A stretch of 38,006 bases of DNA from an uncultured bacterium (GTDB lineage: Bacteria; Planctomycetota; UBA1135; GCA-002686595). Shown in pieces: positions 24,459 through 32,558 of the stretch. The stretch is from the NCBI GenBank assembly GCA_937910685.1, contig CALEMP010000240.1:1-38006 (forward strand), read 5' to 3'. Below the pieces are notes generated by a model. It saw only the letters and a program-made list of their open reading frames with translations. It searched no databases and was not told where the DNA came from. Within the stretch, counting starts at the first letter, position 1. Each line of letters starts with the position of its first letter. The position numbers and the translations under genes were made by a program.

Positions 24459-25502
24459 TTACTTGCGCTCGGCCACGCGATGCACAATTTCCAAACGCCC
24501 GCGCATGGACATTTCCTGATGGAAGAGGTTGCCTGTTTCGAGACCTTCGGTCAGTTTCATGGAGACGCTCTCGGTGCAGTTCAGAGTCAAAGACACCGGG
24601 CGTCCAGTGATCGGATCTGCAAGCAGTTGTCCACGACCATTGAGCCCTAGGGACAGGGATGCCCGTTCGAAACTCGAACCCTGTTCCCGTTCACGGGGAA
24701 GCAAGGTCTGACTGAGACGCTCGGTCACATCCGAATTCCAGCGACCATTGAGGCTCAAGGAAAAGACCAAGTGCCTGGCGCCCTCTTCATTGGTCTGCAA
24801 CCCAAGGGGCCGCACGGTCAACTCCCCAGTGCTTTGGCCGCCAAAAGCCATTTCCAATCCACCGCCGACTCCGTTGACCAGAGTTCGGGATAAGCGACGC
24901 CCGGCGCGTTCGGTGCCCGGGGTAAAACCCAAGTCCCCACCGGGGGCCAGCAGGCCCTCCAGGTCTTTTGCCGGGATTTTCCAAGATCCGTCTTCAGCCT
25001 TTTCCTTCCCCACGATCCAACCCATCCAAGGATCCACACTCAAGGAGGCCAGTAAGGACTCAGCCTCTTCGCGGGCATCGTAGTAGCGGCCATAGGATTG
25101 CTCTTCTGGCGCCCAAGTCATCACCACGCTGGCCCCTACCAATTCCGTTTGAGCCGTGGCGAGCACGGGCTCCTTTACTTCGGGTGGCGCCAATGCGGCA
25201 GTGCTTTCGAGGGCGATGAATTTGCGCCAAAGAGTCAATGGTCGCTGGCCAAGGGCCGGGCCGGCGAGGTCATCGAACACCAAACGCTGCTTCGAGGTGA
25301 AGCGTGCTCCACCTGGTAAGTCCCTAGACTCACCCTCGTCAATGCGCTGCCGAAAGCCCTCAAGGGTCAGGTCGTGCTCGGCGACAAAGGTGCGGCGCAG
25401 AGTGGTCCCGCTCAGGGGAGACGAGTCCAGCTGGGGCACGTCCTGGGGAGTGCCCGCCGATGCCAACAAAAGCCCGATCGTTCCAAGGATTATATTTTGC
25501 AT
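24459..25502 (-). CDS. Exported protein of unknown function
   Basis: Hypothetical protein of 347 residues, last gene of the four-gene minus-strand run. The ATG at 25500-25502 shares one base with the upstream TGA (TGATG), and the N-terminus MQNIILGTIGLLLASAG is a signal peptide. The rest is soluble and beta-rich, with polar repeats such as TLRRTFVAEHDLTL, DPITGRPVSLTLNCTESV and RGRLEIVHRVAERK. I do not recognise a domain. The content suggests a periplasmic or surface protein whose N-terminal half is more alpha-helical (SYGRYYDAREEAESLLA). Its stop is 17 nt from the convergent metalloprotease stop. Coupling to the MORN gene suggests a joint envelope role. Confidence 0.6.
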   Translation of the reverse strand: MQNIILGTIGLLLASAGTPQDVPQLDSSPLSGTTLRRTFVAEHDLTLEGFRQRIDEGESRDLPGGARFTSKQRLVFDDLAGPALGQRPLTLWRKFIALESTAALAPPEVKEPVLATAQTELVGASVVMTWAPEEQSYGRYYDAREEAESLLASLSVDPWMGWIVGKEKAEDGSWKIPAKDLEGLLAPGGDLGFTPGTERAGRRLSRTLVNGVGGGLEMAFGGQSTGELTVRPLGLQTNEEGARHLVFSLSLNGRWNSDVTERLSQTLLPREREQGSSFERASLSLGLNGRGQLLADPITGRPVSLTLNCTESVSMKLTEGLETGNLFHQEMSMRGRLEIVHRVAERK

Positions 25503-26401
25503 CAAAGTACCTTCTTGCCCTCTTCGTAAGTTCCACTCTGGTCCGGGTCCACATTTCCTTGGCGATCTAAAATCACCCAAATGCCCTCGCGCTTGCCCGC
25601 CTTGATGGGCCCTTTGCCCCGACGTGCTCCCGTGGGCCAAAATTCCTCGTACTCACCGGCCTGCACTCCATTGATCATGGGGCCAATGGCCGCCGCCTTG
25701 CCGTTGGGATAGTAGCTCGTCCACAGCCCATGCTGAATGCCTTGGACATAGGGTCCCTTGCCCAGCAGGTATCCTTCCTGGGCATACAATTCCCAGACTC
25801 CGGACTCCTTGCCATTGCTGTAGCCTCCCTTGCGCTCAAGGGTGCCCTTCTCATGCCAGTTGCTCCACTCGCCGGACTTGCGTCCGCGGCTGTAGCTGCC
25901 CTCTTCGGACTTATTGCCATTGGGGTGATAAGCCACATACGCCCCATGGGCCACGCCCGCTTCAAAGGTATGGCGCACGGATTTATTCCCATCCTTGTCC
26001 CAACGCAGAAACAGTCCCACGCGCAGACCGTTTTCCCAACTGCCTTCCACTTGCTTCTTCTCGCTGGAATGGAATACCACCCAGGGGCCAGTGCGCTTTC
26101 CGCGCACGAATTCCCCCTCAGATCGTTTCTTGCCGTTGGGCCTCCAAAAGGTCCAAGGACCCACGCGTTGGTAGTCCTCGAAAACCCCCACATAGGCACG
26201 CTTGCCATTCTCGTGCCAGCCGGTCCAGAGACCTTCCCTGCGGCCCGCAACAATGCGTCCCTCCCGGGCCTTGTTGCCTGACGGGTGCAGGATGGTGACA
26301 ACGTCTCCCTCGACCGGCTTGGGATCTTGGGAAACGGAAACTGGAGCAGCCGCCCAGGCTGTGCAGCACAGGAGAATGAGGAGGAGGGGAAAGTGGCGCA
26401 T
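25502..26401 (-). CDS. Exported MORN-variant repeat protein (YwqK-like)
   Basis: Exported protein of 299 residues with a signal peptide (LLLILLCCTAWAAA). The mature part is about ten repeats of about 23 residues of the MORN_2 type, such as GLWTGWHENGKRAYVGVF, GPWTFWRPNGKKRSEGEF, GAYVAYHPNGNKSEEGSY and GLWTSYYPNGKAAAIGPM. The consensus is G-x-W-x-x-(W/Y)-x-x-N-G-K. Proteins of this type are often annotated as YwqK-family antitoxin, but nothing here suggests a toxin-antitoxin role. Surface binding or scaffold function is more likely with a signal peptide. It starts 17 nt after the methyltransferase stop and ends in a 1-nt overlap with the next gene. Confidence 0.82.
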   Translation of the reverse strand: MRHFPLLLILLCCTAWAAAPVSVSQDPKPVEGDVVTILHPSGNKAREGRIVAGRREGLWTGWHENGKRAYVGVFEDYQRVGPWTFWRPNGKKRSEGEFVRGKRTGPWVVFHSSEKKQVEGSWENGLRVGLFLRWDKDGNKSVRHTFEAGVAHGAYVAYHPNGNKSEEGSYSRGRKSGEWSNWHEKGTLERKGGYSNGKESGVWELYAQEGYLLGKGPYVQGIQHGLWTSYYPNGKAAAIGPMINGVQAGEYEEFWPTGARRGKGPIKAGKREGIWVILDRQGNVDPDQSGTYEEGKKVL

Positions 26402-26417
26402 AATTTGACTTGGGAGC

Positions 26418-27197
26418 CTACGGTGAGTCGGCCCCGGAGTTGGTGTTCGACCCGAGGATGCCCCTTTCTGGACCCAATGTGGGGGGGGCCATCAGTGAAG
26501 GCGCTCGGGCCACCAGGAGCAGTTTGTCTCCAATCCACCAGGGTCGGCGCACGGGAACCACCCCCACGAGCCCCATGCCAGCCTCCTGGACCTCCGCCAG
26601 GGCCTGAGCTCTCCCTGGCCAAATACGAGGCCCCTCCTGACCGAACCAGCGGGCAAGAATCCCCCTCAAGCGCCGCCCCACCCCCCGCGGGGTTTGTCCA
26701 TGTCGGTAATCCACAATCACACCGCCCCCCGCCACCCGCGCTGCCTCGCGGAGAAACTCCACCCGAGCTGCGGAGCTGCGGACTAGGTGCATGAAACGGA
26801 TGCAGACCACCACGTCCACGGCCCCACTCACCAAGGGCAGCCGGGCCAAGTCCCCCGCAGCGAGGGGGTGATTCCATGCCTTGGCTTGGGCCTGGTGCAA
26901 CATGGGCAGGGACCCGTCGAGCCCTAGGACCAGAGCTGCACGGGATCCCCCCATGGGGAGCTTTCGCGCGCTCCAAAAAGCACCGAAACGTCCGGTCCCA
27001 CAGGGGGCATCGAGAATGGTGCCCAGGGGCCGGCCGAGGGCTCCCTCAAGAGATTCGAGAGCCTTGGCCAGGGCTCTTTGCTTGCGCAGATCCCGCCTGC
27101 GCCCCCGGGCCTGGGACCAGCGACGATCGTAGGTGCGCGCGATCTCGGCCTGGGCATAGACCTCTAGCCGTCCCTCCCGGGGGGGTAAGGAGCCCAT
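26418..27197 (-). CDS. Class I SAM-dependent methyltransferase
   Basis: Cytosolic enzyme of 259 residues. Motif I is ILDAPCGTGRFG (61-72). LGLDGSLPMLHQA is the acidic loop II. LARLPLVSGAVDVVVCIRFMHLV is motif III/IV, and GGGVIVDYRHG closes the Rossmann fold. These fit methyltransferase families of the UbiE/Methyltransf_11 type. The N-terminal ARTYDRRW is common in that group. The substrate (lipid, quinone precursor or protein) is unknown. The start overlaps the DUF72 stop by one base (TGATG). The C-terminal 25 residues are Pro- and Gly-rich and look disordered. Confidence 0.82.
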   Translation of the reverse strand: MGSLPPREGRLEVYAQAEIARTYDRRWSQARGRRRDLRKQRALAKALESLEGALGRPLGTILDAPCGTGRFGAFWSARKLPMGGSRAALVLGLDGSLPMLHQAQAKAWNHPLAAGDLARLPLVSGAVDVVVCIRFMHLVRSSAARVEFLREAARVAGGGVIVDYRHGQTPRGVGRRLRGILARWFGQEGPRIWPGRAQALAEVQEAGMGLVGVVPVRRPWWIGDKLLLVARAPSLMAPPTLGPERGILGSNTNSGADSP

Positions 27198-28075
27198 CAG
27201 AACAACTCCCCCGGTGCAATCCCCGGTGCTGGTTCCAGCTTCACGCCACCCGCGGCCAGCAACATGCCCAAACTGTCCGCGCTGGCCGGGCCATGCCCCG
27301 CGAAATGATTGTTTGCAAACACATAGGTCTCCTTAACCTGAGCGCTCATGGGCACCAACCAATCTGCCCAGCGCTGCAATCGTTCCTGGCGGTCCACCAC
27401 CAGCGAGTCAAAGGTAGAGGTCAAGGCATTGGTCACCTTGCGGTCCCCGACCAGACGCACGTAGATACGGTCACTTGTGAGCAAATTCAGATCAGGGGCC
27501 AACGAGTCCGGATGGGGCATCATGGGCAGGTCCGCCAGCACCAAGGTGATCGCCCGTTGGCGCAGGACTTCCAAGAGAGGCTCACACAGCCACTCTCGAT
27601 TGCGTAATTCGACCCCATAAGCTCCATTCTGTGGAAGTTGATCCAGGAAAGGCACCAAGCGTTCCAAGAAGGCATCTAGATCAGCAAAGACCCTGGCATT
27701 GAAATAGGGGAACTGCATGATCAAGGGGCCCGCCCGTTCACCCAGTTCTTGCATGGCGCCCAGAAACCCTGCGCAGTCCTGGCGGGTGAATTCCGGATGC
27801 AGGACCCGGTCGCCATCGGGTTGGGGCCCTTTGCCCCCATGAACAATAGATCGCGGAAACTTGGCGCAAAGGCGAAAACCTTTCGGGGTGCGCTCGCGCC
27901 AGCCGGCAACCATGCGCGTTGACGGCACGCGATAATAAGTCACGTCCGCTTCCACCGCGGGAAACCGAGTGGCGTAGTGACCTAAGAATTTCCCCTGGGG
28001 AAGACCCCTAGGATAGAAGGCTCCTAGCCAGCCCTTTTCGGACCAACTAGACGTGCCAAGCCTCACGACCCCCAT
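27197..28075 (-). CDS. DUF72 (YecE-like) TIM-barrel protein
   Basis: Protein of 292 residues with the DUF72 signatures: RLGTSSWSEKGWLGAFYP at the N-terminus, VEADVTYYRVPS, GFRLCAKFPRSIVHG, LIMQFPY and VELRNREW. It ends with TYVFANNHFAGHGPASADSL, the NNHxxGxxxxNA-like C-terminal motif of the family in slightly altered form. Members are predicted TIM barrels whose biochemical activity is unsettled. It is the first gene of the minus-strand run DUF72, methyltransferase, MORN and exported protein. It is divergent from the receiver-Fis regulator, with 266 nt between the two starts. Confidence 0.88.
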   Translation of the reverse strand: MGVVRLGTSSWSEKGWLGAFYPRGLPQGKFLGHYATRFPAVEADVTYYRVPSTRMVAGWRERTPKGFRLCAKFPRSIVHGGKGPQPDGDRVLHPEFTRQDCAGFLGAMQELGERAGPLIMQFPYFNARVFADLDAFLERLVPFLDQLPQNGAYGVELRNREWLCEPLLEVLRQRAITLVLADLPMMPHPDSLAPDLNLLTSDRIYVRLVGDRKVTNALTSTFDSLVVDRQERLQRWADWLVPMSAQVKETYVFANNHFAGHGPASADSLGMLLAAGGVKLEPAPGIAPGELF

Positions 28076-28341
28076 ACGAATATCCCCCGTTTACCGGTCG
28101 CAAATCTCAATTCGAGAGTTTTCCCAGCGCTGAGAGTCTCCCCTCCAAAGGAGGCTGCATGCGTGGAGATACGCCCCAATATGGCACTTGAGCGCGCTGC
28201 AGGAGAGGTTTCGGTATGCATCCCTCCATCCTAGAGTCCGCGGCACGGCCCACCCAAGTTCGATTTCCTTGGATTCCCCACAAGAACGAGCCCCCTGGGC
28301 ATCGAAGTTATAGGTGTCCCCCATTGGGAAACCATACCACT

Positions 28342-28953
28342 ATGAACCATACCATTCTTGTAATTCACGACGACCCCGCCGCCCTTGCCCGTATTGGTGC
28401 ACGACTTGAGCGAGGTGGCCACGATGTTCGCAGGGCCCGCAGCGCAGCTGAAGCCCGCCGAGTCATCCTCGAAGAGGATCCCGGCATCATACTCACCCCT
28501 GTTTGTCTCTCCGACCTCCCCGCTGAACGCCCAGCTGAGCACTTCCGATCCCTCCGCAAGGACATCGGAGTCATCCTCTTGGCACAGGGTTCCGAGGTGG
28601 ACGAAGCCGCCAGCATGCTCGACCGCAGTGCGGACGACTTTGTGATCACCCCCATGGAGGAGGCCCGTCTGGTCACCGCTGTGGACCATGTCCTGGAGCG
28701 TCAAGAACTCCAATCACGCCTTGAGGATCGCCACACGACGATCTCCACCAGCGCCCCGAGCACGAGCTTTGTGCAGCCCGGCGAAATCCTGCACTTTGCA
28801 CACTACGAGCGTGAGATTCTCTTACACGCCCTGCTCACCACGGGCTGGAACGTGAAAGAGACCGCTACGCGCCTCAAAATCGGCCGAGCAACGCTCTACC
28901 GCAAGATCGAGCGCTACGACCTACGGACCTACCGTCATCGCGATGCAGGCTGA
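28342..28953 (+). CDS. Receiver-Fis transcription regulator with a degenerate receiver
   Basis: Protein of 203 residues. The N-terminal 110 residues form a response-regulator receiver (ILVIHDDPAALARIG...). The acidic pair D10/D11 is present. The expected phosphoacceptor position (ILTxxxLSD) is Pro53 (ILTPVCLSD). The Thr/Ser that follows strand 4 is altered (VILLAQGS), and the usual Lys of the KP motif is Thr (DFVITPM). Phosphorylation as in normal receivers is therefore unlikely. The C-terminal ERE-ILLHALLTTGWN-VKETATRLKIGRATLYRKIERY is a Fis/NtrC-type helix-turn-helix. There is no AAA+ domain, so it cannot activate sigma54 by itself. The start ATG at 28342 gives the family N-terminus; an in-frame ATG at 28216 would add 42 unlikely residues. 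Three hairpins follow. Confidence 0.82.
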   Translation: MNHTILVIHDDPAALARIGARLERGGHDVRRARSAAEARRVILEEDPGIILTPVCLSDLPAERPAEHFRSLRKDIGVILLAQGSEVDEAASMLDRSADDFVITPMEEARLVTAVDHVLERQELQSRLEDRHTTISTSAPSTSFVQPGEILHFAHYEREILLHALLTTGWNVKETATRLKIGRATLYRKIERYDLRTYRHRDAG

Positions 28954-28983
28954 GCCTCTCACACCCGAGAGACTTTAATTGCC

Positions 28984-29015
28984 ATCGGGGGCACCCTCCA
29001 CGGGGTGCCCCCGAT
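28984..29015 (+). terminator. 13-bp perfect stem terminator after the regulator gene
   Basis: ATCGGGGGCACCC (28984-28996) pairs fully with GGGTGCCCCCGAT (29003-29015) around a six-base loop. TGTATTTA follows, a broken T-run. A weaker CTCTC/GAGAG hairpin (28956-28971) followed by TTTAATT comes just before it. Confidence 0.85.
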
Positions 29016-29025
29016 TGTATTTACC

Positions 29026-29042
29026 GGGCTGGTTCCCAGCCC
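29026..29042 (+). terminator. Second GC-rich hairpin of the tandem terminator
   Basis: GGGCTGG (29026-29032) pairs with CCAGCCC (29036-29042) around TTC. Together with the stem just upstream it forms a double hairpin between the regulator and the envelope cluster. There is no T-run after it. Confidence 0.55.
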
Positions 29043-29134
29043 TGTAGACTTCCCCAGCCCCTCCAGAGGGCCTTGCCCTTCCAAGAAAGGGGCCAACAGG
29101 CCCATGCTCTGGCCGTAGACACCCAGACAATCCC

Positions 29135-30436
29135 ATGACTATCCCCAGTATCCTCCTCACAGCCGGGTTTGCCCTGCTGGCCGTAGCCCCCCCCGCCAGC
29201 GCCCTCCAAACCGAGGGGCCCTTCCTACCACTCAAGAGCCAGGACGCCTTCGCACGTGCCGAGAAAGAGGGCCTTCCGGTCCTGATCTGGTTCAGCGACC
29301 CTGAACTCCCCGAGTGCCTCCGTATGGCTCGAATTTTCGAGGACGAAGGCCTCACAAACTGGATCAAGAAAAACACAATCTGCATCCAAGTCCATCCCAA
29401 GGAAGAGCCCAAGCTCGCGTCCCACTACGCGGCCCAAGCGCCGCCCGCCACTGTGCTGGTCCAAAACACCCGCCAACTGATCGAGCGTCTCGACGGGGTC
29501 GTGGACGCCGACAAGTTCCTGAGCACGTTCGAACTCGCGATCACCGGCCTTCGGACTGCAGTGCTGCCCGAAGGGGAATCGGCCAAGGACCCCTACGCTT
29601 GGCTCGCTTGGGGCAACCACCTCTTCACCCTAGGAAACAGCCCCGAAGAATGCCTAAATGCATACACCTGGGTCCTCGACCACGCGGAAGAAACTCACCC
29701 GGGCCTACGCGCCCGCAGCCTTGAGTTCCTACTCAAGCGCATTGCATACCTCAAGCTAGGAACGGACTTGGCCACCCCAAGGCTGATCCAGCGTAGGGCT
29801 GACATCCAGCGCCTGATCGTCGGCGGCAAAGCCACCGAGCAAAACATCTACGAGCTCATCCGTTTCAATTTCTGGCTACGCCAGGAAAAAAACACAACCG
29901 ACTTTTTCGCCCAGCTCACCAACCAGGACGAAGTTCAAAAGGGAATCCGCGAGATCCTTATCTGGCATGACCTGGAGCAGATCATTGCCTGGCGCAACTA
30001 CGAGGCTGTGCGCGAGTTGGTTCCTGATCCTAAACAGATGATCCTTCAGCGCTTCGAGGCTCTCGCAGCAAGCCAAAAGGACGCCAGCAAACCCGCCCCC
30101 CTCTTGGCCTACGGACTCAGGGACAGTCGCAGCCGAATCGTGGGTGACGCGGCTTTGCACTATGAGGCCTTGCTCTTTAGCGGCCTTGGCAAGCAAGCCA
30201 GTGATCTAAAAGATGTGGTGCTGAGCCGGGTTACCACGGGCCGGGCCTATGTAATCTTCATGGCCAAGAGCAACCGCTTGAAGCTCTACACCCTCTCGAA
30301 AAGTACCGGGGATGCGGGCATGGAAGTGCTCGGCCCGAAGGGGCAGAAAATGGTGGGCACGGCCCTGGTCAGGTCCGAAAACCTGGCGAAGGCCGATGTC
30401 ATAGCCGCCGAGAAGACTGTCGAAGACGGACGTTGA
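29135..30436 (+). CDS. Exported protein with thioredoxin-like domain lacking the CXXC pair
   Basis: Protein of 433 residues with a signal peptide (ILLTAGFALLAVAPPASALQ). Residues about 30-140 look like a thioredoxin fold: EGLPVLIWFSDPELPEC (strand, then the loop that normally holds CXXC, with only the last Cys left) and APPATVLVQ with the usual cis-Pro. The remainder is alpha-helical and may contain TPR-like pairs (NHLFTLGNSPEECLNAYTWV, RSLEFLLKRIAYLKLG). With a single Cys, disulfide exchange is unlikely, so a chaperone or scaffold role in the periplasm is more plausible. It heads the plus-strand run that includes a glycosyltransferase and a sulfatase. Confidence 0.7.
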   Translation: MTIPSILLTAGFALLAVAPPASALQTEGPFLPLKSQDAFARAEKEGLPVLIWFSDPELPECLRMARIFEDEGLTNWIKKNTICIQVHPKEEPKLASHYAAQAPPATVLVQNTRQLIERLDGVVDADKFLSTFELAITGLRTAVLPEGESAKDPYAWLAWGNHLFTLGNSPEECLNAYTWVLDHAEETHPGLRARSLEFLLKRIAYLKLGTDLATPRLIQRRADIQRLIVGGKATEQNIYELIRFNFWLRQEKNTTDFFAQLTNQDEVQKGIREILIWHDLEQIIAWRNYEAVRELVPDPKQMILQRFEALAASQKDASKPAPLLAYGLRDSRSRIVGDAALHYEALLFSGLGKQASDLKDVVLSRVTTGRAYVIFMAKSNRLKLYTLSKSTGDAGMEVLGPKGQKMVGTALVRSENLAKADVIAAEKTVEDGR

Positions 30437-30497
30437 AGACAGGCCGCTCGGGACCCTAAGGTAATGAGCCACCCGTGAGAGCGGTGTCACCAGACCG

Positions 30498-31955
30498 ATG
30501 AAGGCCACCGACAGAACAAGCAACAGCGCCGCAAGCTTCCAGCACAAACTGCTGGGGATCCTGCTGCTGGGCCTGCTCCTCCGATTTGCGTTGCTCCTGC
30601 TGGCCATGCCGGTGGAGCTTCAATCTGACGAGGCAAACTACGTCTTCTTAGCCCTCGGGCTTGAGCGCTTCGGGATTTACTTCGACTGCTATCGCTACCT
30701 TTGGCCGCCACTCTATCCGGGGTTTCTGCGGCTTTGCTTTTTCCTTGCCGATGAGCAAGGATTGCTCCTGGCACGGGTCATACAGGTGCTGAGCACGGTT
30801 TCGATCGGTTGGAGCTGCATGGCGATTGCGCGCCGACTCTTCAATGACCGGATCGCCCTGGTGACCGGGGTCTTGTGGGTACTGCATCTGCCCCTAGCTT
30901 CCTATTCGCACCTACTCTGGAGCGAGTCCCTCTCCCTTGCCCTTTGGGGTCCGGCCCTGGCCCTCTTGATCGCCGCTAGCCACGACCCTGGGCATCCCGC
31001 GCGGGGACTGAGGCTCCTGGGCTATGCACTGCTGGCGGGTATCAGCGTGCACCTCAAGGAATCCAACCTCTACCTGACACCGCTCTTGCTCTTGCCCCTC
31101 GCCTGGACCCTTCGATGCCAAGGGACAAGGCTGGTGGAGATTCTGCGGGTGGTCAGCTTGCCCCTGCTGCTCTTTGCCCTGGTGATACTCCCCTGGAGCC
31201 TGCGCAACCTGGAGGTTTATGGCCGCTTGACCGTGGCCTCAACCCTGGGGGAAAACGTCTACAACGGACTCAATGCCACCCACCGGAACTTTGATTTGAT
31301 TCCGGTGAACACGACGCTCCAACGGCGAGGCCTTCCGATCCTCAAAGTCCGCGAGCCCATGCGTGGGACAAGCAGTACCCATGGGGACCTGATTTCTTGG
31401 CCCCGGGCAGAAGAGGAGCTCAACCTTCCCCTGCGCTTAGACGCCAACCGCCGGCAGGGCTTGGAGTTTGCCCAAGCCAACCCGGTTTGGTTTCTTAAAG
31501 CGCGCATGCAAAAACTCAGCGATCTCGTCGCGCCCGTGAGTTTCTTGACACGCCACCTGACCCTTGGACACTACCCAAGCAGCCTGGCCCAATTCCGAGT
31601 CCCCCTGGTTCTTTGGTCGGTGGCCGCCGCGGCCCTAACACTGCTGCTGGGGATCATCGGGCTCGGAGCCCGTATGCCCGCCAGCCCCGCCGCAGGAATC
31701 TTTGCCCTGCAGGGCGCGTACTACTTGGCAACGGGTTCCCTTGTGGCCATGTCCCGCTTCCGACTCCCCCTAGTTCCCATCCTGCTGATCGGTTGTGCCA
31801 GCTTGATCTGCCTCGGACTGCGCGGGATCACGCGCCCCCGGATGGCACTCTGCGCCGCAGGGACACTGTGCCTGCTGGCCCTTTGGGTCCTGGGTTCCCC
31901 CACCACCCTGGGGTTACTGCGAGCCGCCCTTGGGGGCCTGGAGGCTTCCCCATGA
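30498..31955 (+). CDS. GT-C fold membrane glycosyltransferase (GT39/ArnT-like)
   Basis: Integral membrane enzyme of 485 residues with about eleven helices. The first loop carries the GT-C acidic motif DEANY (44-48; Asp44-Glu45), expected to bind the lipid-phosphate sugar donor. YLWPPLYPGFLRL is the conserved PxYP element. A long periplasmic loop follows near residues 240-340 (rich in charged and Asn residues), and helices fill the rest. Such enzymes use polyprenyl-phosphate-linked sugars to glycosylate lipids, proteins or glycans outside the membrane. The acceptor cannot be deduced. It ends by ATGA overlap with the small anchored protein gene, so the two are coupled. Confidence 0.8.
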   Translation: MKATDRTSNSAASFQHKLLGILLLGLLLRFALLLLAMPVELQSDEANYVFLALGLERFGIYFDCYRYLWPPLYPGFLRLCFFLADEQGLLLARVIQVLSTVSIGWSCMAIARRLFNDRIALVTGVLWVLHLPLASYSHLLWSESLSLALWGPALALLIAASHDPGHPARGLRLLGYALLAGISVHLKESNLYLTPLLLLPLAWTLRCQGTRLVEILRVVSLPLLLFALVILPWSLRNLEVYGRLTVASTLGENVYNGLNATHRNFDLIPVNTTLQRRGLPILKVREPMRGTSSTHGDLISWPRAEEELNLPLRLDANRRQGLEFAQANPVWFLKARMQKLSDLVAPVSFLTRHLTLGHYPSSLAQFRVPLVLWSVAAAALTLLLGIIGLGARMPASPAAGIFALQGAYYLATGSLVAMSRFRLPLVPILLIGCASLICLGLRGITRPRMALCAAGTLCLLALWVLGSPTTLGLLRAALGGLEASP

Positions 31956-32530
31956 AAGCCTGGCGAGGACACCTTCTGCTGCTGGTCCTGATTGGAGGCC
32001 TGGCGGGTCTGCATGCTCTCAATCACCGCAACGTGAGCCAATTGCGCGGGGACCTCACAGGGTTTCTGGGAACGTCGAAGTCATCCGGCAACCAGCTCTC
32101 GAGCCTGGCACTGATTGCTGACCTGCACCTACTGCTCAACCGTCCCGAGCCAATCAGCACAGCCGAAGGTCAACGGATCACGGAGCTTCTACTTGCCAGC
32201 GACGACCCCCTCCTGCGGGAATATGCCCTCACAACGGACCTATGTAGGCTTTCTGAGCGCTCCGACGACCAGATTCCCGATATCCAGGAGCAACGGGTTC
32301 TGGGAAGCAATCCACTTCCCCTCGACGGACCCTGGTGGCGCGAATACGTGACCTACCGGCGCAAGGTCGGGGGCAAGCAGGTGGGCGGGCGTAAGCGGCT
32401 CGACAACCTGGAATTGGGCTGGTACCGCCAAGCCCTGCGCGGAGAGGACCCCCCGCGCGAGGCTCTCTTTGAACACCTGGTGAAACGGGAGCGAGACGCC
32501 CATGTGGGGCCCATCCCTCGGGGACAATGA
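31952..32530 (+). CDS. Small membrane-anchored protein of unknown function
   Basis: Protein of 192 residues. The ATG at 31952 overlaps the glycosyltransferase stop. One N-terminal hydrophobic segment (GHLLLLVLIGGLAGLHAL) anchors the protein; the remainder is soluble, charged and helical. It has two tracts rich in Leu and acidic residues (SSLALIADLHLLLNR and DPLLREYALTTDLCRL), a single Cys and a basic stretch (RRKVGGKQVGGRKR). No family is recognised. Its position between a lipid-linked sugar transferase and a sulfatase lipoprotein suggests a partner in surface-glycan work, but nothing in the sequence proves it. Confidence 0.6.
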   Translation: MKAWRGHLLLLVLIGGLAGLHALNHRNVSQLRGDLTGFLGTSKSSGNQLSSLALIADLHLLLNRPEPISTAEGQRITELLLASDDPLLREYALTTDLCRLSERSDDQIPDIQEQRVLGSNPLPLDGPWWREYVTYRRKVGGKQVGGRKRLDNLELGWYRQALRGEDPPREALFEHLVKRERDAHVGPIPRGQ

Positions 32531-32558
32531 TGCCCGTCCAAGGCAAATCCTGATCAGC

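Noticed and set aside
25502..26401. YwqK-family antitoxin reading of the MORN-repeat protein
   Set aside because: It has a signal peptide and no toxin gene is adjacent; the name follows repeat similarity only.
25675..26976. 433-codon open frame on the minus strand across the MORN and methyltransferase genes
   Set aside because: It overlaps two well-supported genes in another frame on the same strand, is composed of low-complexity Pro/Gly/Arg residues and has no domain.
28181..28206. TGGCAC followed by GCGCGCTGCA, resembling a sigma54 promoter
   Set aside because: The -24 element TGGCAC is good, but the distance from GG to GC is 11 nt instead of 10 and no TTGCA is present, so the -12 element fails.
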